DNA of 64,000 bases from Mesostigma viride (Eukaryota > Streptophyta > Mesostigmatophyceae > Mesostigmatales > Mesostigmataceae), in the NCBI GenBank assembly GCA_009746045.1, contig RPFO01000104.1:1494155-1558154 (forward strand), read 5' to 3'. The notes under the pieces were generated by a model. The model made no database searches and was not told the origin of the DNA. It was given only the letters and a program-made list of their open reading frames with translations. Made by a program: the position numbers and the translations under genes. Shown in pieces: positions 20,876-31,825 of the stretch (positions are counted from its first letter, which is position 1; each line of letters opens with the position of its first letter).

Positions 20876-21285
20876 TACCACCCCCCTCCTTCCCACGGCA
20901 GGTACGCAGCGACCCGCTGTTGTCCTGGCTGCAATTGTGTATCACTTGTACGGTATTTGTGTATCACTTGTACGGTATTTGTGTATCACCCTCCTTCCCA
21001 CGGCAGGTACGCAGCGACCCGCTGTTGTCCTGGCTGCAATTGTGTATCACTTGTACGGTATTTGTGTATCACTTGTACGGTATTTGTGTATCACCCTCCT
21101 TCCCACGGCAGGTACGCAGCGACCCGCTGTTGTCCTGGCTGCAATTGTGTATCACTTGTACGGTATTTGTGTATCACTTGTACGGTATTTGTGTATCACC
21201 CCTCCTTCCCACGGCAGGTACGCAGCGACCCGCTGTTGTACTGGCGGCAGTTGTGTATCACCTGTACGGTATTTGTGTACCACCA
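20876..21285. repeat. 105-bp tandem repeat, about four copies
   Basis: CTCCTTCCCACGGCAGGTAC recurs at spacings of 105, 105 and 106 bp. The last unit is partial and diverged. A sub-repeat GTATTTGTGTATCACTTGTAC occurs within each unit. The period is a multiple of three, which explains the open frames in all three phases. Confidence 0.93.
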
Positions 21286-21289
21286 CCCT

Positions 21290-22287
21290 CCATGGCCCAT
21301 GCAGCCCGGCCCGGCATCGTGCCGTCGCCGACCCGACAACGTTTTCTCGAACAACACGAATTTGAATTTTAGGGACTGGAGCGGCTGGCACGCTAGCGGC
21401 ACGACCAACGGAACAAGAGAACCGAGAAACTGTGGCCGCCAGGAGGATAAAGGTTTCAAGGCGCATGCGTTTGAGGCTAGCCAGAACCGAATGCGAGGTT
21501 TTACTTTATCAAACCGATGTATATCAATGTGGCCAGAATTCTTTTCCAGTTGCGGGGTCGTGTGTCGCCAATTTGTTGTTGGGCCGGGCACTTTAATCGT
21601 GATTGCAAGAAGTCAGTTCACGACGCCGTTAGCGTGGCATTTATGTACAGCAATTCATCGTTCGGCTTCTTTATCCTATCGGCAACTCCTCACGACGTGT
21701 GAGCGTGAGTCGGTTGTCGTGTGAATGGACACTTTCTGGGAAAGTAAGTCACTAGAGGGCCAATTTCACCGATCGCAAAACATTTACCCAGTTTGGGCAG
21801 ATAGACCTGGCTAAATACGAGGGCGAGCGGAAGTAATTGTTGATGCATAGCCATCTGCTTCCTGCGCTTTGTAATTGTAATGAGTTGTTCGCAAATTGGC
21901 GTCTCTAGCGGTTACTCCTCTGTGCACAGCTGGCGACCAAGAAGACTTCATTGGCAGCCGGACTGCGGATGCGCGTCGTTGGAATATTAGCAACGTTAAC
22001 ATGTTTGCTGCGTTTTTTGTGAAGCTTGTCTAGCCGACTGCATTTGGGAGACTTGGCAAGGTTGCCTCCAATCGTTGAAGTCACAACCTGGGTGTCAATT
22101 CACGTTTACTAGCCACGGTCATAGTAACATTCTAATGGCATTTGTCCCAGTTTCAACATGGGTTTTCACTCTGATCTGATGGAGTGAAGGGCCTAGCTCC
22201 GTGGTTTTGTGTCATTGTAGCAGTTTAGTCGCCTGCTAACGTAGTGAATCTTCCATCCCACCTCTCCCACCCCCACCCGCACTTCTC

Positions 22288-22290
<3 letters not shown>
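21290..22290. other. No gene seen
   Basis: About 1 kb of unique-looking sequence between the 105-bp repeat and the CT tract. I see no exon with good splice sites and no recognisable motif. Confidence 0.4.

Positions 22291-22371
<81 letters not shown>
22291..22371. repeat. (CT)n microsatellite, 81 bp
   Basis: Pure CT repeat. It lies 150-260 bp before a possible exon end (ACAAAG/GTGAGT at 22,541-22,552), so it might be in a 5' untranslated or promoter region. Support for a gene there is weak. Confidence 0.97.
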
Positions 22372-22373
<2 letters not shown>

Positions 22374-23089
22374 ACCACCCGCTCTCTTGTCCCTCCCGCA
22401 CCCCTCCTCTCTCTTTCCCTTTTCCTTGGCTGTTGAGAAGGACTGGGGTGAAAACTCCAGACCGTTGGTGGCTGCCTTCAAGCAGGAAGTTTCAAGGATC
22501 AACAAGTTTTTGTGAGCTGTCTGATATGGTCACTGCTGCGACAAAGGTGAGTTATCTTGTTTTTCATGCAATTTTTTTGCTGTAGCTAGGTAAGCCGGCC
22601 ATTTTGTACTCCCCTTTCTTTTGCTCTCACGATTTATTCTTGTTGTGGTTTATATGGTCCCGTTAAGTGGCATGCATTATCATTATCCACATTAGTGTGA
22701 GAAACCATCCGCAGTGTTGTAGCTTGCATCTATAACAACAGTTTTTGCTGCCGCCGCCACTGCTATTACCAACATTAAGTCATTCTTGCTTTCTAAGCAC
22801 TCTTTTTCCTCTTAGGCTGTTGGTTGGGATACCAGCCACCCTTGCACGCATAAATTCAAGCACCGGGTGCATGTGAAAACACAACCAAGGCAAGAATGTC
22901 CCCCTCTCGCAATATCCCACCCACGCAACGCACCCAATGCAGCAAGAATGGGACCACCTTGTTGCCATGAGCTCTAGCACCGTTGCCACCCCTAGCTTTC
23001 TACTGTTCCCGTCCATCCTTATTTACACTGGCTGCTTTGCTTGCATTTCTGGCTCAGTGCCAGTTTGCACTTGCTAGCTTGCTAAGACA

Positions 23090-23480
23090 ATAATGCAGCT
23101 TGCAAACGGCAAGGGCAAGCACCCGGGTAAGAGCAAAGGCAACCGCACGAGCAAAGGAAAGGGAAACTGGAAGAGCAAGCACAAGGCCAAGGAAAGGACA
23201 AAGGCACTTGTGCTTGCCAAAAGGGCAGGCTCAAGGGAAATGACAAGGGCAAGGGCAGGGGCAGGCACAAGGGAAGCGGATAAGGGCAAGGGCAGGCGCA
23301 AGGGAAAGAGATTAGGACAAGTCAAGCACGAGGGAACGGACAAGGGCAAGGGCAGGCACAAGGGAAAAGATGAAGACAAGGGCAGGCACTAGGGAAAGGA
23401 TGAGGGCAACGGCAAACACTGGGGATCAAAGGATAGGGGCAAGGGCAGATGCTAGGGTAACAGTTAGGGCAAAGGCAGGC
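23090..23480. repeat. Purine-rich minisatellite
   Basis: Irregular repeats of GGGCAAGGGCAGGCACAAGG with unit lengths around 24-36 bp. Basic or hydrophobic artificial ORFs on both strands arise from it. Confidence 0.85.
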
Positions 23481-23724
23481 ACAAGAGAAGAATAAGGGGC
23501 CGTGAAGTATAAGTGGAAATGCGGGTGGCGACATGGGGTTCGATCGGGCCTGCTGATGCAAATGCAGATTTCAACTGCAGTGACAAACACAAGCGTAGTC
23601 ATAGGCAACGACAAATTCCTTGCATGCGTGCCTTGCTCTTCACCGGCTGGCTCGTTTGCTAGTTGTCTAACAGTTTCTACCGATAAACATCACTTGCCAT
23701 TGTAAGGTCTGCCTTGCTGCCGTG

Positions 23725-23965
23725 CTAGTGGGTAGCTGGGTGATCGTGCTTGTTCCTTGTCAAGGGAGGGATGCATGTGGAGTAGGTGGGTGGGTGTGCT
23801 TGTTCCTTGCCAAGGAAGGGATGCACAAAGGTTAGATAGGTGCACGTGCTTGTTTCTTGTCAAGGGAGGGACGCACAAAGGGTAGGTGGGGGCACATGGT
23901 TGTGCCTCGTCAAGGGCGGGATGCACGAAGGGTAGGTGGGGGCATGTGGTTGGTCCTTGTCTTTT
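23725..23965. repeat. Minisatellite, about 56-bp unit
   Basis: Four to five diverged copies containing GTGCTTGTTCCTTGTCAAGG, then GAGGGATGCA and a GGTAGGTGGG block. Confidence 0.85.
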
Positions 23966-24112
23966 CACCGCCCAAGCGATGGCGATGTAGCATGCATTAT
24001 ACATTTATTCGTGCATTAAAAATCACTTTCCTTACAAGCGGCCTTAGCCGACTCCATCTGCCGTTGCCATTTCTCCGTATTGCATTGTCCGGACACGGTT
24101 TTTGTGTCGCAG

Positions 24113-24350
24113 GTCTTCCCCCGTAAAGGCACAAGCTGCCTGCGCGCGGAATTATGTGCAGACACCTCGGTTTCCAACACGACGGCTTCCCGCACATATC
24201 GAGCTCTGGATGTACAACATCTTCCCCCGGCGCACTTGCTCCCGGATGGAGCTTCTGTGCGGTGCCGACATCCCCGGAGCTGTCCTAAGCACCGCATGGA
24301 AACAGTATTTCAAGCCACGAAGAGAAGCCACGAATTTGATATTGACTTGA
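24113..24350 (+). CDS. Candidate last exon within the CACTA-type element
   Basis: It follows the acceptor TTTTTGTGTCGCAG and encodes about 79 residues, including PAHIELWMYNIFPRRTCSRM and TAWKQYFKPRRE, ending at TGA 24,348-24,350. A possible polyadenylation region TAATAATGAAA follows near 24,430. A coherent peptide plus a good acceptor suggest the 3' end of a multi-exon gene, perhaps the element transposase or a captured host gene. I do not recognise it. Confidence 0.35.
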
Positions 24351-24689
24351 TATTGTCGTCAGAAGACTTGATATGCTATTTTCTGTGAAGGCGTTGGATT
24401 TTTGTGCATGACATGTAATCCTGCATTTAATAATGAAATTTTTTATGAAATAGGAACTCGTCTTGCATGAGCCTTGCTGCAAATGCCATTCATTTTTTTC
24501 CCCCGGGTAAATGGGTGTTAGGGGTTAGGTTGACCGAAATGATAAGTGAAATCAAAGTGAAATTCTGATAAGTGACATGCGTACTGCAATTCAGAACGAC
24601 ATAGCGACATGATTGTAGTACCGGTAGTGTACGCGAGAAGCATACGACGTCGTAACCTACGGGACCGAGTACCGGGATCGTAAATTACC

Positions 24690-24860
24690 AACTCGTAGAT
24701 TACTACCTCGCAAATTACTACCTCGTACCTTACTACCTCGTAAATTACTACCTCGTACATTACTACCTCGTACATTACTACCTCGTACATTACTACCTCG
24801 TAAATTACTACCTCGTAAATTACTACCTCGTAAATTACTACCTGGTAAATTACTCGTCGG
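24690..24860. repeat. 15-bp subterminal repeats of the CACTA-type element
   Basis: About eleven tandem copies of ATTACTACCTCGTAA, with T/C/A variation at two sites, lie 90-260 bp inside the right TIR. Diverged single copies occur on both sides. They are likely binding sites for the element's DNA-binding protein. Confidence 0.88.
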
Positions 24861-24947
24861 ATCTCATCTCGGATCTAATTCGTAACTTACGAGACAGATT
24901 ACGACGTAGTATCTAAACTGTAAGAGTATTCTTGACGGTAAATTACC

Positions 24948-25003
24948 ACCTCGTAATTTACGCCTCGGATGCTTTTTACCACCCTCGGACGAAAAGTATA
25001 GTG
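24948..25003 (-). repeat. Right 56-bp TIR of the CACTA-type element
   Basis: This is the perfect inverted copy of 12,787-12,842. It ends GTATAGTG, followed by the CT duplication. Confidence 0.92.
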
Positions 25004-25005
25004 CT

Positions 25006-25837
25006 GTACGCGGATGGGGTCGACAAGGTCAGCGCAGGGGTGGGGGGGATGGCGTGATCGAATGTGACGGTGTAACCAACAGTAAGGACGCCCTCAGCCG
25101 AGATAGACTCCTCCGTGGACGAGAATCTGCGTCGGTACACCATAGGCCCGTGGCCCGCGCAGGCACCACGCCCGGTCGCGCCCATGGGTACGCCGAGCCT
25201 GCGATGCCGAGATGCAGACGGGCGCCTCTGCCCCATGATGCGGATCCGATGGGGCCCGCGTCCCGCATCTGGTCGCAACCCGGACGATGCATCGCTGATC
25301 CAGTCTGCTAGATAGACGGTCTGCTAGATCCAGTCTGCATCTACGGTATCTGGTGATGCCCATCCGGTGGGGCGCCCATCTCAGCATACGCGGGCGCGGC
25401 GAGGGCTCATGTATGTCCACCGCGCCCGTGTTGCAGATCGGCGGTGTCCAGGCTACGCTGCCAGGGCCGAGCCCGGACTGATACGCGAGCGCCCGGGAGG
25501 TAAAGTTCCCAGCATTGTCAGCCACCTTGTTTGCCGGCAAAAAGATGGACACGGGTCCCTCTGCAACCGGCGTCCACGAAAACGAATACTGATAGGTGTT
25601 TACAACCACTACATTTGATATGGTGCCGTTCGTAACAGATATATCGGCGGCCGAAAAGCCGCTCACAGGCTCGCTAAACAACGCTTGGAATGAGATTGGC
25701 CCTTCCACACGAGGCGGCAACACGGCTAATGGGGACAACTCACAGGTCGGCCCAGTTGTGTCGACTAATGGGACAACTCTGACCGCTCTCCTCCTGCGGA
25801 GGGCGTCAGGCACCAGACCTCTACGCAAGAAGGTCAT
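25006..25837 (-). pseudogene. Ig-like repeat protein, N-terminal part
   Basis: The likely ATG is at 25,837 (MTFLRRGLVPDALRRRRAV). One clear Big_12-like domain follows (FQALFSEPVSGFSAADISV, VTNG, VADNAGN). From about 25,480 the frame degrades, with a stop and a shift needed, before the frame that ends TPALTLSTPSAY at 25,006. That end joins directly to the domain at 12,786 when the CACTA-type element is removed. No signal peptide is visible. The gene is divergent from the DUF5767-like gene. Confidence 0.75.
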
Positions 25838-25903
25838 GCTGGTGTTTGCAAATGGGCGGGATTTTAATTGAAATCGAGCTGCGTTTCCGGAGAGGGGCAA
25901 AAT
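25838..25903. promoter_or_regulatory. Divergent spacer between Ig-like and DUF5767-like genes
   Basis: This 66-bp spacer contains GGGATTTTAATTGAAATCG and GGCAAAAT just before the plus-strand ATG. No clear TATA box is seen. Confidence 0.35.
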
Positions 25904-27116
25904 ATGACATGCACTATCGATCAAATGTCCACAAAGCTGATTCCCGTCGAGATCGAGGAGGGCGCGGATGCGGGCGACCACGTGCACACCGCTCCGGCGG
26001 TGCGAGGGGGGGACATGTCGCGCGTGGAGATCGTGGAGGACGACTACGACCCCCCAGCGCTGGCGGGTCCTGCACGCAGCACGACAGGGAGACAGACCAC
26101 GCAGAACAAAAGCAAGGGGAGCAAGGCGATCGACGATGAGTTGGACGCGCTCGCCAACCCCAAGAAGACACGGTCGTCATTCGCGCCCCCCCCTAGCGTT
26201 TCCAAACAGCCCCCCCCGCCGGCAAGCGAGTTACGTTTCGATGATTATGACGATTACGACGACGACGACGACGGATTCAGCATGGGCGCGAACGTGGTGG
26301 ATGGTGAGGCGGTGCCCCCGCCAGAGCGGAAGAGCCCGCAGGAGATCCACGCTGAGAAGATGGACATCCTGCATAAGCTGCACCGGCTCAAGGAGAAGGG
26401 GTTCGCCGTGTTCAAACGCTGGGATGGACATGCGCACGGACATTAACGAGCTGCGGTTCGAATACGAGAAGATCACTCGCTCGGCGGAGACTAAGAACGC
26501 TATCAACACGATGCGTCAGGTGCTGGTGGCCACCACGTCGGCGCTGCAGTTCTTCAACAGCCGGTACGACCCGATCGGCCTGCGGCTGGACGGCTGGTCG
26601 GAAAGCATCATGGCGAACGTGACGGACTATGACGGCGTGTTCGAGCGACTGTATGACAAGCATCGGAACCGCATCTCCATGCCTCCAGAGCTCGAGCTGA
26701 TGTTGATGCTCGGGGGGAGCGCGATGATGTTCCATATGTCCGCGTCGTTCGCCAGCGCGGGACTCCCTTCCATGTCGGACATCGCCAAGACAGACCCGGA
26801 GCTCATGAAGAGCTTGGTCAAGATCATGATCCAGAAGCAGCAGCAGGAGGCGCCTCCTCCGCCCCCCCCATCTGCTGGGGAGGAGCAGGCGGGCGGGTAC
26901 GTCATGCGCGGCCCTGCGCTGTTCCGGCCGGGCGTGCCCCCGCCCGTGAACATGGACAAGGTCGTGAGGGACGCGATGGGGCCGCCTTCTCCCGGCCAGG
27001 AGCATGTGGTGGATATCATCGATGATGGGGAGAGCGCGTACGACGACGCGGAGTCTCAGGGGGGGGAACAGGGGGTGCGCAAGGTTCACATCGATGGGAA
27101 GAAGGGCGGGAAGAAG
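25904..27116 (+). pseudogene. DUF5767-like giant-virus protein, main part (frameshifted, split)
   Basis: The first ATG is at 25,904 and a second at 25,925 (MSTKLIPVEIEEG). The N-terminal third is disordered and acidic (YDDYDDDDDG). The conserved region starts KMDILHKLHRLKEKGFAVF, loses frame at an extra G in GGG 26,421-26,423, and continues LRFEYEKI, LDGWSESIM, DYDGVFERLY and PELELMLMLGGSAMMFH. From memory this matches a family found in many nucleocytoplasmic large DNA viruses (DUF5767), of unknown function and probably virion-related. The tail is Pro-rich, then Lys/Gly-rich, and is interrupted by LTR element 2. Confidence 0.8.
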
Positions 27117-27812
27117 AGTTAAACGTTCTTATCACACGCAATGTGAAGGATATGGTTGCAATGCAGCAATGTGTGATATGGTTGGAAACGGAGCTTTGTT
27201 AAAATCGGATAATGTTACAGCGCTCACACCCTTGAGGCTTGTACACGCGCTTGCCAAGTCAATGCACAACACGTGAGGCGGGCTCGCAAGAGATGCCCAT
27301 TTGGCACTGGCCTATTGTTTATATACTTGTGCACTGTGCTTGCTAGTCCTGAGCAGCCTAGGAGGCCTGCTCAGTAATAACACCCCCGGTACAGTATTCA
27401 CTACCTGTACAGCGCCCAACTCCTATACAGTAGGTCTGCCATACAGGCACAGTGACTACAGAGCACAGTCCACAGTGACTATTGCATCTGCACCTAGAAG
27501 TCCAGGACTAAGCCTGCGGTACCAACAGACCACAGGTTAAGGTTCCTATTTCCTGCGTACGACGTATCAATCCAATACCGTCGTAGGTACAGCACCTAAT
27601 TCCTGTCAGCCCAGGAATTACTGTCGACCCCATATGTCGTCGGCAAATATTCACGTCCGACTTAGAAGAACAGCCGGCTCGCGCTCGCGCGCGACCGGGA
27701 AGTCGGAACGCCATAACTTTCTTGATACTTGTCGGAATGAACTCGTTCCGGTGCCGCTGGAATCGCAGAGATATGCCGAATCAGGATCACGCCAATGCGC
27801 TTGGCGTTAACT
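27117..27812 (-). repeat. 3' LTR of element 2
   Basis: 696 bp, plus-strand ends AGTTAAACG and GGCGTTAACT. The adjacent polypurine tract (minus strand AAGAAAAGAAAGGATTGG) lies at 27,813-27,833. Confidence 0.92.
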
Positions 27813-28561
27813 CCAATCCTTTCTTTTCTTGAGCTGTAGCAGCTCACACAAGTCTACATACAAACACACACAATGGGTACTGGATATCCTCCCCAGACTA
27901 CAAGTCACAACCCGCTGGGCATGACAGTCAGCTTGGATTCCTTATTATATGTACATAGCACCCATACTGGCTCAGGAGCACAAACAAATTACAATGAGTC
28001 CCTATCCCTTCACGGGAGGCTCGTTGTGTTACCCATGTACAAGAGGTTGGCCAACTGTGGCAGCCCATAGGTGTTCAGCTAAGAACTTGAGAAGTATGTA
28101 CAACCTTCAGGACCTTAGGCGAAACCCCACAGATCACCCACAACAGCTCATCAGAAAACATTGCTGACCCCCAGACGGGAGTCGGCGCCGGTCTGCTGCC
28201 CCTTATCGAACCAGACACAACATCTACGCGAAGCACATGCAAAACACAAGCTCCCATACTCGTTCCAACCGTGGAAAATCAGGGGACCTGTCGCCACCTC
28301 ACCAGCATGGTGGATGGGTCAGCCAGTCCGTGAAACTCCGCCTTAAGACGGCACCAGGGAATCGAACCCCGCCCACAAACCACAGATCTGGGGAAACCTC
28401 AGACTGAGATGAAAACCCCAGATAGACATCTCTCCATCAGAGACAATGTCAGACATTCCCACACCAGAGACATGTCTCACCCCTCAAGGTGTGCTCAGGA
28501 TTATGTACAATCAAGCTCCCAGCCTGATATCCAGAGACTTTAAGCACCCAGCTCTCAGCTT
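27813..28561 (-). other. 3' noncoding region of element 2
   Basis: About 0.75 kb with no ORF of note. It holds the polypurine tract and, near 28,350-28,373, the minus-strand sequence GGGCGGGGTTCGATTCCC plus TGGT, identical over 22 nt to element 1. Confidence 0.6.
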
Positions 28562-30073
28562 TTAGACAGATAGACCGACTTGACAGTCAGCATTCATGAG
28601 CTTCCTCAGTACATTGTACTGGGCTGGGGCCTTGTGTGGCAGCTTTGTCAATGCATCAGCAGGGTTCTCCTCGCCAGGGATATGCTTCAAGTCAACCAAA
28701 CTGGCCAACTCCTTCAGCAACAAATAATCCAGGTCCCGGCTCCTGGCCAGCTGCTTGTGAACAAACTGGACCATACCCATGCTGTCTGTTAGCAACAACG
28801 TCTCCATCTGCAAGGTCCAAGGGGTAACTGAAGCCAGCTCCAGCATTAACTCCTTTATGTACAGGCTGGACTGGATCCCCTCGCATATGGCCCTGCATTC
28901 TGCCACATCTGAACTGATACAGACCCTCTTCTGCAGTCTGCTGTACCAGCTGAACAAACTTGCCCTGCTCTGATAAAAAGCAAACAGAGCAGCAGATCTC
29001 CCCCTGACCTTGGTAACCTGGCGAGCATCCATGGAACTGTCAACAAAGATCTCCAAGGTGATAGGCTGGGCAAAGTCAATCCCAGACAAAATCAGATCAG
29101 GGGTACTCTCCACCAACCGGGCTATGACTCGAGGCTTCTCATCCTCAAGCACTTCATCAGGCATTCTGCTATGGACCATCAAAGACGGACCACAGATGCT
29201 GGCAAACCAGGCCCACATGCCTCTCAACTCAGGTCCTGCAGCCTGGGTGATCTTCTCTGGCAAGGCCTTCACAATGGTCTGTTTATAATCTCCTCCAGCC
29301 TGAAGCCTGATACTCCACTCCCCGTCCCTCCTGAACAGGGTAGCCTGCATTCCACAGAACACTACAGGCTTGTTGGGCTCCTGCCACAGCTCCTTGCCCA
29401 GTGAAAACTTGCCACTGATGACAGGAATAAACTTCTTCAGCCATGTCGTAGGGGCTAGCAAATGCAGATCATCTCCATGCAAACTAGCATACACTGGCAG
29501 ACCCTCCCATTGGGCCAGCAGCAAACAGGGATCAACTGAAGACACTCTCAAGCCACACTCACTGATCAGAGCTTCCTGCAGCGTGAGTCTCCAGATGATT
29601 GGGCTCGACCTGAGTCCTTCCAGGCCCTTCAGAATAACCAGGAATTGTTGATGCAGCTCCAGCTTCCAGATGGCAGGCACCTCAACACAGTAAGGCTCAT
29701 CCTGCTTCCACACCCTCCTGGCCACTTCTGGATCAGATTTTAAAAATGCCCTCTTGAAGTCCAGCAGCACTGATGACATAGCTGCTCCCCTGTTCAGCAA
29801 CCCCACGTAGAGACATAGCAAAATTCTCCATGTGTCGTGTAGCATCCCTGGCGTGTATAGCTCCTCTCCTGGTAGACTCCCCGTGCCGTGATACTCATTC
29901 AGGACAGGCCTGACATGGGGCACTGATACCTCATCCACAACCTTCCTCTTCAGCACAAATCTCAAAGCAAGCTTCCTTGATGCTGGGGGACGTCTGTCTG
30001 TTGGTGCAGCACACTCAAACTGCAACCACTCCTCCAATGCCTTGGAGAAGGCGAGCTTCCAAGCCTCAAACAA
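28562..30073 (-). pseudogene. pol: Pol of element 2: reverse transcriptase and RNase H
   Basis: A 503-codon frame opened by TTG rather than ATG, because the N-terminal part of Pol is separated by an insertion. Motifs: DFKRAFLKSD, GLRSSPIIW, YASLHGDDLHL, then RNase H segments (EIFVDSSMDARQ, SSDVAECRAI, LTDSMG, NPADALTKL). RT and RNase H read in one frame here, unlike element 1. HGDD replaces the canonical YVDD, as in element 1. Confidence 0.85.
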
Positions 30074-31825
30074 TTAAGTTAAGCCTCCCACGGTCCTTAA
30101 TTTAGGACAAAGTCCTAAATTAAGGACCAATTTACTATAACCGAGGTACCGGGGGGGGGGGGTCACTATATGGACCGTACCCCATGTGGACCGTACCCGG
30201 CATGATGTACCCGACCCGTGGTACCGGCACATGGTACCCGGATTCCGTACCCGGGTACCGGGTATAATGGCGGGAAAGTAGGTACCTCGACCAAAAATAT
30301 AACCGATTTTGGAGCGAAAAAGTGGGTGCGGGAATGATCTGAGGTGGATATGGCGACCTGACAATCGTGGCCGGCGTTTTCACGTGCGTTTATCATTTCG
30401 GGCGCCCAGTAGCAAAAACGAAAGGTCGTTAGTTATGCTTAAAGGCTGTGAAATTTTCTGCGCAAGTTTTTATGTGTAGCGCTGTAGCACAGCGGCACAA
30501 CACAAATGGGTCGCAGATCGCCTGCTCGCGGAGGGTCGATTTTGGCACAAACATGTTAGTGTATTAGCAATGGTGGTGCGAATCAAGCCAGGAAATTTTT
30601 GTGGACGATTTTGATTATAGTCTGGAGTTTATAAACGGAGTATTTGACATGGAAGCGCCTGGGCCGTGATATTCTTGCCCGATTTCCATTGTTGACCATG
30701 TTTTAGGGACGTTCAGGCTGGGCAGCGAGCGCACCTTATAGGTCTTCACTTTCGGTATTTCTTGGACCTAGAACGCAGCACAAGCGTGGTTTATATCATT
30801 TTCGAACCGGTTGGCCAGCTTTGGTGCGCTCAGCTCTCGGAAAGCTGACCTCGCTGCGGATTTCAGCGACTTTTTTGCAACCATCTGGAATGAGGCGACG
30901 TAAGTAGCAGGTACGTGCCGGGGTGCCCTAGATCATGAGTGTAACTGGCAACGCTGTCGTGGTGTTTTGAGTCAGTAAGCTATGCCTAAAAAGAGGGGAC
31001 GCTCTCTGTGCACATAACTGTCACACATAGTTGGTTTACGTCATACAATTTTTTACGTCTCTATCTTCGTCGTCCGCTGCAGCTAAAACACACATGCGTA
31101 AGAGCAGTTTTACTCATGTGTTAGTTATAAACCATGGTCCTATGGCCTGCAGTCGTTCAGGGTGCTCTCAGACAGTATATACAATATGGTTTACGTGTTA
31201 CATGCACCCTGAATTCGCTCACAAAGCGTTGCATGTTAGCACAACGTTGTTCTGTAACTTGATTTGGCTGCATTCATGTGTTAGTTGCAATGCAAATGCA
31301 ATGTTTTTTCATCGCTGGGTGGTGGCCAGCATGTCCGTGATGTCAAAGAAGGTTTGGCATATGCTTAGAGAAAGTTTACCGCAAGGGGTGGGCCATGTTC
31401 AAGCCGGGCAACCTCAGCAACCATGCAACCGTATATTGCATTACCTGCACCATCTGTGACACCGTTAAGCACGCGTATATATAGAGGCAGCCACAGCAGG
31501 GTATGGCCTTGTTATACGCTGCCCCGCCATCCCAAGGCCTCGTAGGGTCCCCTAGCGCTTGTAAGATGCTCAAGGGACCGTGTGGATAGCATGGTCATGC
31601 GTTGACACTAATTGGTCCTATTGGTCCTAAATTCTCATTTTGACCAAATTCGCGGTTTGAGGCCTGCCATGGGCCAGGGTCCATTCAGGCACTAAATGTA
31701 ATTATTTGAACCCAGGTTTTTGTCCAAAATTCAAAAAGTGTGTTATCTGTCAGTGGTAAAAATGCCAGGGTCAAAATTTGATGTTTGCACATATATTTTT
31801 TAATTCAAACTGGTCCTAAAATAAG
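30074..31825. mobile_element. Insertion of about 1.75 kb splitting pol of element 2
   Basis: Comparison with element 1 shows that pol should be continuous here. The inserted DNA starts near GGTCCTTAATTTAGGAC (about 30,095), which is followed by its own inverted copy, and ends near GGTCCTAAAATAAGGAC (about 31,812-31,828). These ends resemble short palindromic TIRs. The interior has GGTACCGG-rich palindromes (30,140-30,265) and no convincing ORF. A small non-autonomous DNA transposon is likely; no clear target duplication was found. Confidence 0.6.

Larger units (their letters stand above)
12787..25003. mobile_element. CACTA-type (EnSpm-like) DNA transposon, 12.2 kb
   Basis: The element begins CACTATACTTTTCGTCCGAG and ends with its reverse complement; the two TIRs are identical over 56 bp (12,787-12,842 and 24,948-25,003). 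A 2-bp duplication CT flanks it (12,785-12,786 and 25,004-25,005), and removal restores the Ig-like frame precisely. Subterminal repeats of about 15 bp (ATTACTACCTCGTAA) are dense at the right end and scattered at the left, as in CACTA elements where they bind transposase. Inside are a three-exon gene, other candidate exons, nested elements and satellites. I see no clear DDE transposase, so the copy is probably non-autonomous or its transposase is in small exons. Perfect TIRs suggest a recent insertion. Confidence 0.88.

Noticed and set aside
20848-21724. CRISPR-like regular repeats and ORFs of 164-283 codons
   Set aside because: Units of 105 bp are contiguous and nearly identical with no unique spacers, in a eukaryotic context: a tandem satellite whose period is divisible by three.
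22193-22585. Arg/Glu or Leu/Ser repeat ORFs
   Set aside because: They are translations of the (CT)n microsatellite.
23074-23392. Lys/Gly-rich 99-codon ORF
   Set aside because: It comes from the purine minisatellite; the opposite strand is equally open.
25968-26440. Arg/Thr-rich frame overlapping the start of the DUF5767-like gene
   Set aside because: Upstream of the frameshift this frame is a shadow; the acidic frame fits the family start better. Only its part after 26,424 is real.
30135-30383. Minus-strand ORFs of 76-96 codons at the left of the pol insertion
   Set aside because: They arise from GGTACC-type palindromic low-complexity sequence and have no recognisable content.
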